A stretch of DNA of 64,000 nt from Flavobacterium sp. (lineage in GTDB: Bacteria; Bacteroidota; Bacteroidia; Flavobacteriales; Flavobacteriaceae): the NCBI GenBank assembly GCA_016721735.1, contig JADKHM010000016.1:153158-217157 (forward strand), given 5' to 3'. Below the pieces are notes generated by a model, which had not been told where the DNA came from, searched no databases, and saw nothing but the letters and a program-made list of their open reading frames with translations. The first letter of the stretch is position 1. Every line of letters begins with the position of its first letter. Shown here in pieces: positions 32,999-43,150 of this stretch. A program made the translations under genes and the position numbers.

Positions 32999-35900
32999 CT
33001 AATTCACTATCTTCTTAGTTACAATTTCACCTGTACTCGTCGTAATCTTAACAATCAAAACTTGATTGATGTTACCTACATTCATTCGAACTTCACTTCC
33101 AGATAAGTTGTTTTTCTCTACCAATAGGCGACCACGAATGTCATACAATTGTACGGTCGACATATTAATCGCGCCAGAATTAATAACAACCTCTTGGTTT
33201 TGTTTGTAAACAACGATATTGTTACCAGAATCAGGCTGTTCCACTCCTAAGAAATTCTCATAAACCACTTCAAATCGATCATTGAAAACACCAGCTTCCG
33301 TTGTAAAAAGATATGGAGCTACTTTCAGATTGGTGCGCGTGTTGGTCAAATTATCTTTCAAATAAATATCTTGGCTCTGTGTGTCAAATAGACCATCAAA
33401 ATTGTTCAAAGCGATAGTATAATTGCCACCCAATTCCGACTTAAAGCCAAGGATAACGGTATCTGTGGTTTCAAATGGAAGTGCACGACCTTGAATTACG
33501 TACTCCTGATTGTCGACAATCGTAGTCAAAGCGGTTTGGCTATCTCCAAAAAACAGTCCGTCAATCGCAGGGTCGTAACCATTCGTTGCACCAGTCATAT
33601 AAGCAACCATCATTTGACCAAAGTAGCCAGTATCATCGGTCAAATTCAACCAATATCTATGTCTTTCAAACTGCATACGCAAGAATTGGTCACCGTTGTT
33701 ACCAAGTCGCATGGTATTGGTAAACGCCAAGCTAGAACCACCTGTCGGTACTCGGGCAATAAACCCTTGTCCTACCTGTATAAATCCATTTGGAATCAAT
33801 CCTAACGGATCTCCGCCCGAATTAGATACTCCGCCTGCTAAGGTATACGTAGCGTAAGATGAAGTTGCTGCATTGTTGGTCTTTCTCCAAAAGTAAAGCG
33901 GATCGGTCAATGAATTATCATTAATAAATTCATCTGCGTCAATGGTCGAAGGATACGGATTTCCAATACTATAATACTGATTTGCATTTAAGGAATTAAA
34001 AGTAACTGGTCCATTATTTGGCACACCTGTAAAAGTGCCCGACCATATCGTAGGAGTGGCGGGGTGATTATTTGGCATTCGAATCAAATAACCCGTTCCC
34101 GAGCTAAAACTGCCTGTAGCGGCAGTCGCAACATATTGCCCAGCCGAGCCCAGCGATCCATCAAAAGCGTAAAAACGATTCGATAAAGTTTGAGGAGAAA
34201 AAGCTTGCAATTGTTGTCCAGCAACAGGAGCACTCCACATGACATAATCCTGACGCATGAGCGCTGCAGTATTTCTGTTAACAATAATGTTTCCAGAATT
34301 GGCAACATCAGTATTTTGAATCAAATTGGCATTGTTTTCTAGTGTAAAACTTCCTGACGACACAGTCAAAGCACCTTCAAGAGTTATATTATCACCAGAG
34401 GAAATGACAACTGTACCGCTTGAAACGGTTAAAGTACAAGCACTAAATCCACCACCATTAGTTGCCGAAGTATAATTCCCTGCTATAATTGCAGCAGTGG
34501 TACTCGTTGGTGCGCCATTATTCCAGGCACTTCCATTCCAAGTTGTGCTTCCACCGATCGTTACCGTTGTAGGAGTCGAATCAAGTGTGGCGCAACTACC
34601 ACTCTGCACTACAGCTCTAAATTGAGTCGTTTGTGTTAAAGCTCCTGAAGTATAGGTTGAATTGGTATTGACAATCGTAGTCCATGAACTAAATGGACTA
34701 ACTGCACTTTCCCATCGAATTACAGAACCTGTTTGTCCAGATAAAGTCAAAAGTCCACTCGTTGAGCCAGAACAAATAGTTGTTCCGCCCGAAACAGCGC
34801 CTGCGACCGTGGCAGGTGTAACCGTAACTGTTGGTGTTCCAGAAACGGTTGCAGCACAACCATTGGTGTCTCTAACAGAAGTTAGGGAATACGCTGTTGT
34901 TGTAACAGGGCTTACAGAGATATTACTACCAGAAGTGTAGGTATTTACAGTTCCCCCAGAATAAACAACGGTATAAGCAGATAAACCTCCTGTAATTGCT
35001 ACCGCAAGGTTTGTACTTCCGCCATTACATATCGTATTAGAACCTGAAAGTACAGCTGAAATAGCAGCACAAGTTCCCGTTCCTACGGTAACAATACCAG
35101 TTGTCGCTGCAAAGAAAGTGTTGTTCTTATTTGTTGCCGCCGATGTGGTACTTCCGTGCGAACCTGATGGAGTTCCAAAACCACCCATGGTAAGTGTACC
35201 AGCAGTGTGAGAAAGTCCGGTTCCTAGGTTAGCCGAAGAACCAGCCGTAATTGAAAAATTATTCGTTACAACTTTCGCACTTGGGATGGTTAGAATTGTA
35301 TTGTTATCTATTGTTAAACTTCCTATGGTTGCAGGAAGCGCATTTCCAGCCGCTTGAGCTCCTCCTCTGGTATAACGGTAATTACCCGCCACGTTAAAAG
35401 TTCTAATATCTGTTTGAATATTTCCCGTAGAACCAGTTGTGGTGATACCATCAGCAGAACCCATATTAAGAATTCCGCCACTCGATAAGATGAATGTAAC
35501 TGCGGTCGCAGCTGGCTCAGCAACAATATTAAAATTCCCACAGTTTAGAGTTCCTCCCGAATTTACAGTAAAAGTTCCTGCAGGGCTTGAACCATCATAA
35601 TTGAATTGTCCGTTCAAGGTACATGTACTGCCGTTCAATACATTAAAATTAATCCATTTTGCAATAGTTCCTCCGTTGGATTGAATATTTTGTGAGGTTC
35701 CGGAAAAATTAACTATTGAATTTAAGGCTGCTGTTGTAGTTACCATATAACCACCAGTCTTAGAAAAATTTCCTGTTAAATTTATTGTTGATGCCGCAGT
35801 GCCCGAACCTAATTCTACTTCGTATCCTGTCTGTGAATAATTTCCAATAGCGAAAGTTCTTACTGTTCCTGAATTATTCATAATTAATTGCGCTCCTGAA

Positions 35901-36826
35901 TTACCTGTGGCACTAACTGTCATATTTCCAGTGATATTGGTCGCGCCTGCAAAAGTGACATCATTATTTCCTCTTGCACCAGTAACAGTTAAATTAGTGT
36001 AAGGACCAACAACCACCGTTTGAGCGCTGGTTCCATAGTATTCGACTGTTCCTGTCCACGTTCTACCAGTAGGTAAAGGCGTAGCAGAAGTATTTTGAGT
36101 TCTCAAAGTTCCAGTACCACTATTGGTTAGCGAAGCTCCAGTCATAGCAAAAGTATTCATATTTAGAGTGGCAGCAGACCCTATTGTTAGGGTACCCCCA
36201 ACAGAAAACGCTCTCCCTGCGGTTGTTGTATTATTACTAATCGTAAGATTATTGAATGAAGTAAGAATCGTACTTGGTAAAGTGTTATTAGCGGTCAACT
36301 CTAACGTCCCTGTCCCTGGTGTCCATACAGAACTTGTTCCAGCCACAGTAATTGCCCCATTAACACGCAACAATCCACCCGCGGTCATGGTGATTCTTCC
36401 TACCTGATTTCCAGTAGTACCAAGTCTAAGACTATTGGTAATAAGCGTAGAACCATTCGTAAATGTGATAGTTCCATCTCTATTTTGATTTCCTGGATTT
36501 CCGACATCAACATTTCCTGCAACGGTTAGTACTGGACTGCCAGTTGCAGCAAATGTAAGTGTCGCTACTCCGTTACCTGAACCAATAACCATGGAGGCGC
36601 AGGTAGCATTGGTGACGTTTACCGTCACTGTAACACCAACATTAATCGTAACTGCATCGGAAACTGAAGGCACTGAAGCACCACCCCATGTAGTTGTACT
36701 ATTCCAATTGCCAGATACGGAAGCCGTTCGTTGTCCAAAAGATTGCTCTGTAAATAAGAAACAACAGAATAAAAAAACCGTCGTTAATAATTTAATTGCG
36801 TTTAAATTTGTTTTCATCTTTGTCAT
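32999..36826 (-). CDS. T9SS surface protein with beta-helix-like repeats
   Basis: The product has 1,275 residues with an intact frame. A signal peptide (about 1-32) ends Ser-Phe-Gly-Gln. Residues 35-600 are Thr/Ser/Gly/Asn-rich short repeats (Ser-Gly-Gly-Thr-Leu, Gly-Asn-Met-Thr-Val types), consistent with a right-handed beta-helix. Ig-like segments follow, then at about 857 the shared module starting Arg-Gln-Asp-Tyr-Val-Met-Trp-Ser-Ala-Pro, through an Asn-Pro-Tyr-Pro-Ser-Thr-Ile-Asp-Ala-Asp motif, to a sorting domain ending Lys-Lys-Ile-Val-Asn. The last 420 residues are highly similar to those of the protein at 37471, showing duplication. Export by T9SS is inferred from the sorting domain; the ligand is unknown. 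Confidence 0.8.
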   Translation of the reverse strand: MTKMKTNLNAIKLLTTVFLFCCFLFTEQSFGQRTASVSGNWNSTTTWGGASVPSVSDAVTINVGVTVTVNVTNATCASMVIGSGNGVATLTFAATGSPVLTVAGNVDVGNPGNQNRDGTITFTNGSTLITNSLRLGTTGNQVGRITMTAGGLLRVNGAITVAGTSSVWTPGTGTLELTANNTLPSTILTSFNNLTISNNTTTAGRAFSVGGTLTIGSAATLNMNTFAMTGASLTNSGTGTLRTQNTSATPLPTGRTWTGTVEYYGTSAQTVVVGPYTNLTVTGARGNNDVTFAGATNITGNMTVSATGNSGAQLIMNNSGTVRTFAIGNYSQTGYEVELGSGTAASTINLTGNFSKTGGYMVTTTAALNSIVNFSGTSQNIQSNGGTIAKWINFNVLNGSTCTLNGQFNYDGSSPAGTFTVNSGGTLNCGNFNIVAEPAATAVTFILSSGGILNMGSADGITTTGSTGNIQTDIRTFNVAGNYRYTRGGAQAAGNALPATIGSLTIDNNTILTIPSAKVVTNNFSITAGSSANLGTGLSHTAGTLTMGGFGTPSGSHGSTTSAATNKNNTFFAATTGIVTVGTGTCAAISAVLSGSNTICNGGSTNLAVAITGGLSAYTVVYSGGTVNTYTSGSNISVSPVTTTAYSLTSVRDTNGCAATVSGTPTVTVTPATVAGAVSGGTTICSGSTSGLLTLSGQTGSVIRWESAVSPFSSWTTIVNTNSTYTSGALTQTTQFRAVVQSGSCATLDSTPTTVTIGGSTTWNGSAWNNGAPTSTTAAIIAGNYTSATNGGGFSACTLTVSSGTVVISSGDNITLEGALTVSSGSFTLENNANLIQNTDVANSGNIIVNRNTAALMRQDYVMWSAPVAGQQLQAFSPQTLSNRFYAFDGSLGSAGQYVATAATGSFSSGTGYLIRMPNNHPATPTIWSGTFTGVPNNGPVTFNSLNANQYYSIGNPYPSTIDADEFINDNSLTDPLYFWRKTNNAATSSYATYTLAGGVSNSGGDPLGLIPNGFIQVGQGFIARVPTGGSSLAFTNTMRLGNNGDQFLRMQFERHRYWLNLTDDTGYFGQMMVAYMTGATNGYDPAIDGLFFGDSQTALTTIVDNQEYVIQGRALPFETTDTVILGFKSELGGNYTIALNNFDGLFDTQSQDIYLKDNLTNTRTNLKVAPYLFTTEAGVFNDRFEVVYENFLGVEQPDSGNNIVVYKQNQEVVINSGAINMSTVQLYDIRGRLLVEKNNLSGSEVRMNVGNINQVLIVKITTSTGEIVTKKIVN

Positions 36827-36874
36827 TTTTGAGTCATATGTTTTGTTTCAAAAGAATAATTGCAATTCTACGGA

Positions 36875-36882
36875 CAAAATTA
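36875..36882 (-). promoter_or_regulatory. -7 element TAATTTTG upstream of 32999-36826
   Basis: On the minus strand TAATTTTG fits TAnnTTTG, 48 bp before the start at 36826. No clear TTG was found at the right distance. Confidence 0.4.
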
Positions 36883-37383
36883 ATACGTTGCTGGCGACTT
36901 TTTTTCTGAAGGAATCTCTACTTATCCTCAAGTTATCAACCACTTCGCTTATTATTGGTCTTGTATTTCAATTACTCCGGTTCAAAATTAAAAAAATATT
37001 AAAAAAACATCGACAAAATACCAATTTAATCGATAAACTGTGCTATTTAATTTATTTTATAAACTAAATCCTACAAGATTAAATCGTCACATTGTTCTAA
37101 ATCCCAGATAAAAGTCACCGTAAAAACACCTGATTCAGCACTTTTTGCACCTGAGTCTACCGATCGAACGAAGTAATCGTGATCGCTCCGAAAACCATTA
37201 CTGCAAAACCAATCACCCAAAAAGGCGGTAAATATAACTTCTCGGTCACTAAAATCAATTTCTCTACGAAGTTCTCTGCTTTAAATAATAAATCGTTCTA
37301 AAGCGCTCTAAATAGCTAAAAAGCGTCACCCGAACTTCCCGACAGTTGATGAGTATCAAAAAATGAAATACCTTCCAACAAAA
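36883..37383. other. Gene-free region with a possible small membrane-protein remnant
   Basis: No supported gene. On the minus strand, about 37165-37300, a frame without ATG reads as a short basic-acidic helix and then one membrane segment (Pro-Pro-Phe-Trp-Val-Ile-Gly ... Ala-Ile-Thr-Ile-Thr-Ser) before a stop. A TAG precedes it. It may be the end of a decayed or mis-sequenced gene, or chance. Confidence 0.3.
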
Positions 37384-37413
37384 AAAACCTGTCTACATCC
37401 ATAGACAGGTTTT
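37384..37413 (-). terminator. Terminator after the 37471-42414 gene
   Basis: CCTGTCTA and complement TAGACAGG around CATCCA, extended by A/T pairing and followed by T runs on either strand. Confidence 0.85.
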
Positions 37414-37470
37414 TTTTATTGGAAGGTATCGCTATAATCTTAGTTACAACAATACGAATTTTGAATTGAA

Positions 37471-40400
37471 TTAATTAACTACCTTTTTCGTAACTACCTC
37501 ATTATTCACTGAAGTTACTTTAACCAAAACAACTTGATTGGTTGTTCCTGCATTCAAGCGAACTTCACTGCCATCGATATTGTTTTTCTCAACCAACAAG
37601 CGCCCACGGATATCATAAATCTGAACTTTCGACAATTTGATGCTTCCAGCATTCACAACAATTTCTTGACTTTGTTTGTAAACCGCTACTGTATTTGCGG
37701 TTAAAGATGGGTTATCTGCAGACAAGAAGTTATCATATCGAACTTCAAATCGGTTATTGAACACACCAGCCTCAGTCGTAAAATTATAAGAACCTGCTCG
37801 TAAATCATGAACCGTGTTAGTCAAATTATCTTTCAAATAAATCGCTTGATTGTTGGTGTCGAATATGGCCCCATCAAAGTTGTTTATGGCAATGTTAAAG
37901 TTCCCTGCTAACTCCGATTTAAATCCTAAAGCAACCACATCTGTCGCTTCGAAAGGCAATGCTCTACCTTGAATAATGTAGTCTTGACCCGCGATAGTCG
38001 AAGTTAATGCAGTTTCACTATCATTAAAATAAAGTCCATCAATAGCAGGATCATAACCATTCGTCGCATTCGGCATATACGCCACCATCATTTGACCAAA
38101 GTAACCTTGATTGTTGGTTAGATTTAACCAATAACGACTTCTATTTTCACTCCTTCTTAAAAATTGGTCAGCATTATTGATAACACGCATAGTGTTGGTA
38201 AATTCCAAAGTAGATTCACCCGCTGGAACTCTGGCAATAAAACCTTGTCCAACTTGTATAAAACCATTTGGCTGCAATGTTAAAGGATCACCTCCAGAAT
38301 TAGAAACTCCACCTGCTAAAGTATAGGTTGCATAAGATGACGTAGCGGCGTTATTGGTCTTTCTCCAAAAATAAATGGCCTCAGTCAAACTATTGTCATT
38401 AATAAAAGCATCTGCATCAATGGTACTTGGGTAAGGATTTCCAACAGCGTAGTATCTTCCTGCAGTCAAACTAGATTGCCCTTGTGGTCCATTATGCGCA
38501 TTTCCTCCTGTAAACGTACCACTCCAACTCGTTGGAGTAACAGGATGATTGTTAGGAAGACGAATCAAATATCCAATTCCTGCATTAAAACTCCCCGTAG
38601 CAGAAGTAGCAACGTACTGTCCTGCCGAACCTAGAGAACCATCAAACGTGTAAAAACGTGTCGATAACGTGTTTGGAGAAAATGCTTGCAATTGTTGCCC
38701 ACTCACTGGAGAAGACCACATCACATAATCCTGACGCATTAAGGCTGCAGTATTTCGCTTCACTACAGTAGAACCACTTCCGGTGTTAGCTGTTGTATTC
38801 ACTTGTTTCAAGTTCGCATTATTTTCAACCGTAATCGTTCCTGCATTATTAATTTTATCGGTAAGTGTAAGATTACCTCCTGACTTCACGGTCAATGACG
38901 TAGAAGCTGCAACATCCAAGCTATTAGCCGATACGGTCGTCGTGATTTCTGGATAAAAACTAGCACTAGAAATAATCACATTCGACAATGCAGTTGGAAC
39001 TCCATTAGACCAGTTTCCAGAGGTCGCCCAAGCTGTAGTGCTTGCTCCTGCAGTCCACGTAGTTTGACCTTCTCCCAATTGGAAGTCACCATAAACAGTT
39101 ACCCCTGTCGCTTGTGTAGTCGTACTCGTTCTAGCTCCGATAGTCAAGTTGGTCCAAGTTGGATTTACATAATTGGCAATTCCTAAAGCCGATGTACTCA
39201 CTCCAGAATCTAAATCACCTGCAACAAAAGTAAACGTCGCATCATAACTTCCTCCAGTAACACCACTATTCGCAATGTTATAGTAACGATTTACTGTTTT
39301 AGTAGCTAATAAAGTCGAGGTACTAATTTGTGGATGATCATTATCTGTTGTAAATACCACCAAATTACCTGCGCCTGTTACTCCGCTATAAGCAGTAGTC
39401 ACAGGAGTGTAAACAGTACTATTTCCGATTTCAAAAGTTCTAGAATTAGTACCTGTTGGAATATTTTTTTGCAAGTTACCACGAACCCAACCATTAGGAT
39501 TTGCCGTAACATTATTTCCGGTTGGAATAATCACTTTAAAGGCGTTGGTTACCAATTGTGCATTCAAAGTTAAGTTATTGTTTACGGTCATATCATTGGC
39601 CAAACTTACCGTTCCTCCACTTGTTTTATTAACAAACAAATAATCAAAAGTAGCAGCACCAATCGTAGTTACCGTAGAAGTTCCAGTTCCTTGAAAGAAA
39701 ACCGTTCTCGAATTAGAAGCATAAGAACCATTAGTCTTCGTATCCCAGTTGCCACTCAAGTAAATGTCACCACCAATCGCACTCGATAAAGTAAGTACAC
39801 TAGTTCCAGAAGTATTTCCTCCGATCACTACGTTGCCACCAACTGTCAATTTGTTAGTTGTAGCTCCCATAGATAAAGAACCTGCACTCGCAGCACCCAC
39901 AACACCCAAGTTCAAATCTCCAGCAATCGCTCTATCAGCAAAACCATTCGCAGACAAATCTACTGTTGTTCCGTTTTGAACCAATACGTGGTTTGGATAT
40001 CCTTTTCCAGTAGTTGCGCTCCACTCTAAGTAACGACCATACGTTCCAGTCGTATTATATATTAAAGTAGATGCACTTCCGTAAGTTGGCGCATTCGTAC
40101 TGATAAAAGCACCTGAGTTTAATTGCAACGAAGTCACAATGTTAGAAGCGGCACCAAAATCAACACCACCCGCCATCGTCACTGTTGGAAAATTAACCGT
40201 TCCAGAAACCGAACCTGAACCTACAAAAAATACAGGTCCTGCAGTAGCGGTAAAATCACCAGCCGTAGCCGCGATAGATCCACCGGTTGGAATCGTCAAT
40301 TGTTTGGTATTAAGATCTAATTTACCTGCGGTTAATGTCAACGAGCTAGTAGTTGCTGTGATCGCTGTAATTGCAGATAAGGTTACTATATTATTTGGAG

Positions 40401-42414
40401 AAGTCCCCGTATTATTAATAGTTAAGGTATTGACAGTTGCAGGCAATCCTGTTCCTGTATTTTGATTGGCAGTACCATTATAAACATAATTGGCTCCTGC
40501 ATTAAATGATCTTGTCGTAGTTTGTACAGAACCAGTTGCTCCCGAAGAAGCAATACCTCCAGTATTTCCTGTTCTCAATGTTGAACCACTAGCCGCTGTA
40601 AATGTTCCCGCTCCAGTAATAACTGAAGTTCCAAAATCTACTGTCGTACCAGATACTACAGTTAAGTTAGCATTTGCTGCAACTGTTATAGTTCCTGCAT
40701 TAGAAATAGTTTGAACTCCTCCACTATTTAAATTAACTGCAGCTGCCGAACTAGGTGCAAAACTCAAAGTAGCACCACTGGCTACTGAAATATTTCCCTT
40801 AATACTTGAAGCAACGGTCATATTGATACCTAAAGTACCTTGGCTAACTGTTAAATTATCTATGCTTACAGCTGTTCCTCCTGAACCAGTTGCGGTTCCT
40901 GCAGCGTCGTATTGAAAGTTAGCATATGTTCTTCCTGCAAGACCAGGTGCATTTGCAACCGACAGCTTAAACAAACTACCTGTCTGAAATGTAATTTTAG
41001 AAGCAGGCTGTGTCAACCCAAATGGGTTTGATCCAGCAATCTGATTAAACGTTGAACCACTTGCGAAAATAACCACATTAGCAGTTCCTGCAGAACCGAA
41101 TAAATTTCCCGTATTACTTGTACCTTGTGTTATTACTGATCCACTATTAAAAGTCAAAGCACTCGCATCAGTTACAATAAAAGTATTTGCAGAACCAGAA
41201 AAAGTCATATTCCCGCTCACGCTTCCTGTTGCCCCTGTTGCCAAAGTCAATGCTAGAGCACTCGCTCCATTCGCATTTAAAGCACTACCCGAAGCTACAG
41301 ACAAATCAGCACCTGTAACACCATTACTTATCGTCAAGGCACCGGCACCAGCAGGTTGCAAGTTTACCGTTGTGTTTCCAGACACTAATATTCCACCAAC
41401 CGTTTCAACCGGAATGTTGGTTACAGTAGTTGTAGCGCCATTATTAAAAATCATATTGTCGTAAGCTCCGATAACCGATCTGGTTGGCGTCCAGTTTGTA
41501 CCGGTAGCCCAAGAAGCTGTTCCGGTTTGGTTCCAAGTATAGCTTGGTGTGGTTGCACCTACAGTATACGAATAGTTGGTTCCACCTCCGCTGACGTTTT
41601 GTCCAGAGGAATTGTATAAGTTCAAAGTAAAATAATCAGCTTGTGCCACCGAAGGAGCAGTTGCTGTATTAGAAGAGAAGATATAATAAGAGATAGTAGC
41701 ACTTGGCGTGTTAACTGCTCCAGGAATGGTAGCCGTCAAGGTTGTTCCCGATGTACTAAATGGGATAATTGTAGAAGTAGTAAAACCATCTTTTGAGTAG
41801 CGTAAGTAAACGGTTTCATTGGTACTCAAAGTAGCAGAAATTGTAGTGGTAACTACAACAGGCTGACCTACTCCTACCGAAGCAGCTACAGGACTTTGAG
41901 AAGCACCTGTAATATCTTTAGGATTGTAAGTTGTAGACAATACCGACATAAAGTTGTTAGCAGCACTATTCCCTCCTACTGAGAAAGTATAATACGAACC
42001 TGAAACTATTGCTGGTAAAGTTCCACTTTGCCCCCCAGAACTAGTATTATATCTAGCCGATGAAGCCGCCGATGCAGGGTCTATGTAGGTATTAAACCCC
42101 GACAATTGTTGACCGCTTGTATAGGGTCTCCAGTTGGTCGTGTAATTTGTGGCTGCTGCAGTTCCTGTCGCAAATTCCCAGTTACGTGCTCCTGCTCCTG
42201 CAGCTGAAGTTGCATTAATTCGCACAAAACGAACACCGCCACCACGAGTCACCAAATCATAAGTTACGTAACCACCGTTTGCAACCTGAGTTCCTAAAAC
42301 CGTTGGTTGCGCATAAGAGTTCTCTGAAATAAAGGTCATAAAAAGCAACAACAACACAGAAAGTGTAGGCAATGGTTGTAACAAAACGACTCTTCTAAGT
42401 AATGAATTTTTCAT
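37471..42414 (-). CDS. T9SS surface protein with long beta-helix-like repeat region
   Basis: The product has 1,647 residues with an intact frame. The signal peptide (about 1-35) ends Ser-Tyr-Ala-Gln. Residues 36-290 form two beta-domains containing an Asp-Pro-Ala-Ser-Ala-Ala-Ser-type turn. Residues 300-1200 are low-complexity Thr/Ser/Gly/Asn repeats like those of the protein at 32999. From about 1223 the shared module begins (Tyr-Val-Met-Trp-Ser-Ser-Pro) and ends in a T9SS type A sorting domain (Ile-Tyr-Asp-Ile-Arg-Gly-Arg ... Lys-Lys-Val-Val-Asn). It should be displayed on the surface. It has the best promoter match of the large genes and its own terminator, so it is probably monocistronic. 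Confidence 0.8.
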   Translation of the reverse strand: MKNSLLRRVVLLQPLPTLSVLLLLFMTFISENSYAQPTVLGTQVANGGYVTYDLVTRGGGVRFVRINATSAAGAGARNWEFATGTAAATNYTTNWRPYTSGQQLSGFNTYIDPASAASSARYNTSSGGQSGTLPAIVSGSYYTFSVGGNSAANNFMSVLSTTYNPKDITGASQSPVAASVGVGQPVVVTTTISATLSTNETVYLRYSKDGFTTSTIIPFSTSGTTLTATIPGAVNTPSATISYYIFSSNTATAPSVAQADYFTLNLYNSSGQNVSGGGTNYSYTVGATTPSYTWNQTGTASWATGTNWTPTRSVIGAYDNMIFNNGATTTVTNIPVETVGGILVSGNTTVNLQPAGAGALTISNGVTGADLSVASGSALNANGASALALTLATGATGSVSGNMTFSGSANTFIVTDASALTFNSGSVITQGTSNTGNLFGSAGTANVVIFASGSTFNQIAGSNPFGLTQPASKITFQTGSLFKLSVANAPGLAGRTYANFQYDAAGTATGSGGTAVSIDNLTVSQGTLGINMTVASSIKGNISVASGATLSFAPSSAAAVNLNSGGVQTISNAGTITVAANANLTVVSGTTVDFGTSVITGAGTFTAASGSTLRTGNTGGIASSGATGSVQTTTRSFNAGANYVYNGTANQNTGTGLPATVNTLTINNTGTSPNNIVTLSAITAITATTSSLTLTAGKLDLNTKQLTIPTGGSIAATAGDFTATAGPVFFVGSGSVSGTVNFPTVTMAGGVDFGAASNIVTSLQLNSGAFISTNAPTYGSASTLIYNTTGTYGRYLEWSATTGKGYPNHVLVQNGTTVDLSANGFADRAIAGDLNLGVVGAASAGSLSMGATTNKLTVGGNVVIGGNTSGTSVLTLSSAIGGDIYLSGNWDTKTNGSYASNSRTVFFQGTGTSTVTTIGAATFDYLFVNKTSGGTVSLANDMTVNNNLTLNAQLVTNAFKVIIPTGNNVTANPNGWVRGNLQKNIPTGTNSRTFEIGNSTVYTPVTTAYSGVTGAGNLVVFTTDNDHPQISTSTLLATKTVNRYYNIANSGVTGGSYDATFTFVAGDLDSGVSTSALGIANYVNPTWTNLTIGARTSTTTQATGVTVYGDFQLGEGQTTWTAGASTTAWATSGNWSNGVPTALSNVIISSASFYPEITTTVSANSLDVAASTSLTVKSGGNLTLTDKINNAGTITVENNANLKQVNTTANTGSGSTVVKRNTAALMRQDYVMWSSPVSGQQLQAFSPNTLSTRFYTFDGSLGSAGQYVATSATGSFNAGIGYLIRLPNNHPVTPTSWSGTFTGGNAHNGPQGQSSLTAGRYYAVGNPYPSTIDADAFINDNSLTEAIYFWRKTNNAATSSYATYTLAGGVSNSGGDPLTLQPNGFIQVGQGFIARVPAGESTLEFTNTMRVINNADQFLRRSENRSRYWLNLTNNQGYFGQMMVAYMPNATNGYDPAIDGLYFNDSETALTSTIAGQDYIIQGRALPFEATDVVALGFKSELAGNFNIAINNFDGAIFDTNNQAIYLKDNLTNTVHDLRAGSYNFTTEAGVFNNRFEVRYDNFLSADNPSLTANTVAVYKQSQEIVVNAGSIKLSKVQIYDIRGRLLVEKNNIDGSEVRLNAGTTNQVVLVKVTSVNNEVVTKKVVN

Positions 42415-42482
42415 AATTAAGCATTTAATATTGAACTGTAAACAGCGTTTAAAGCGTTTATCTTTATTCTGTTAGGAACCTA

Positions 42483-42511
42483 CAAAGTTAAACAAATAAT
42501 GCACTCCTCAA
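42483..42511 (-). promoter_or_regulatory. Strong Bacteroidota-type promoter for 37471-42414
   Basis: On the minus strand TTG (42509-42511), 18 bases, TAACTTTG (42483-42490), 69 bp before the start. This is an exact fit to TTG-N17-23-TAnnTTTG. Confidence 0.65.
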
Positions 42512-42705
42512 AGCGCAAAGAGCAAAAATATCAAGTCTTAATCAAATTTAAAGATTAGTTAATATTATAACGAAAAAACGCAGTCATTTTTGACAATCAC
42601 GAAGTAGTATGCTTTTCTTGCCAACAACGAATCAAGAATTCTCCCAAAGTTCATGCCTAGATAGTGTATAGATAAAGTATAGATAGTGTATGAAAAAGGC
42701 ATAAA

Positions 42706-42733
42706 AAAACCTCCCTTGACGAAGGAGGCTTTC
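42706..42733 (-). terminator. Terminator after second small secreted protein gene
   Basis: GCCTCCTT and AAGGGAGG around CGTC, one mismatch, followed by seven T residues on the minus strand. The rest of the gap 42415-42763 holds only the promoter at 42483 and a short near-tandem repeat, TAGATAGTGTA, at 42659-42691. Confidence 0.75.
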
Positions 42734-42763
42734 TGTTGAGTAATTAACCATGCTTATAAAAAA

Positions 42764-43081
42764 CTATGCGATATTAGAAGCGTATTGAGACGCTTTTTTC
42801 AAAAACGTTTTGATTAACAAACGGTTTGGGGCAATTCCGTTTGTCATCATTTGTTTTTTTGAATTTGATTCTTTAGTGATGTTTTCGTTAGTAGTTTGTT
42901 TTGTTCCCATAAACCAAGAAACCATATTGATTGAAGCATTAGACTCTACTGTAGTAGTTGCAGCAGCAACAGCAGGAACTTCAATCGTGTTTTGTGCAAA
43001 CCCAGCAGTTGATAACAACATCATTACTAAAACGATCATCATTTTGATTGTGTTTGAAGTAGTGTTTGCTGTTGTGTTCAT
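42764..43081 (-). CDS. Small secreted protein, copy 2
   Basis: The product has 105 residues, start MNTTANTT at 43081. A longer frame to 43165 exists, but the conserved promoter at 43112 lies inside it, so the shorter start is right. The signal peptide ends Ala-Gly-Phe-Ala-Gln. The mature part is about 75 residues: a Thr/Val/Glu-rich start, then Asn-Met-Val-Ser-Trp-Phe-Met-Gly-Thr-Lys-Gln, a Ser/Lys-rich linker, and an amphipathic basic end (Arg-Leu-Leu-Ile-Lys-Thr-Phe-Leu-Lys-Lys). It is intact, unlike copy 1 at 30496-30816. No known family is recognised. It is monocistronic, with its own promoter and terminator, between two T9SS adhesin genes. Confidence 0.75.
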   Translation of the reverse strand: MNTTANTTSNTIKMMIVLVMMLLSTAGFAQNTIEVPAVAAATTTVESNASINMVSWFMGTKQTTNENITKESNSKKQMMTNGIAPNRLLIKTFLKKASQYASNIA

Positions 43082-43111
43082 ATTGGTGTGTGTTACTTTG
43101 TTTGTACATGA

Positions 43112-43150
43112 CAAATCTATGGCAACACCACAGCCTGATGAAATAGTTTC
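43112..43150 (-). promoter_or_regulatory. Promoter and palindromic operator candidate, copy 2
   Basis: TAGATTTG (43112-43119) and, 20 bases upstream, GAAACTATTTC (43140-43150). Spacing is identical to copy 1. About 150 bp around it are conserved between the two copies, so selection on regulation is likely. Confidence 0.55.
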
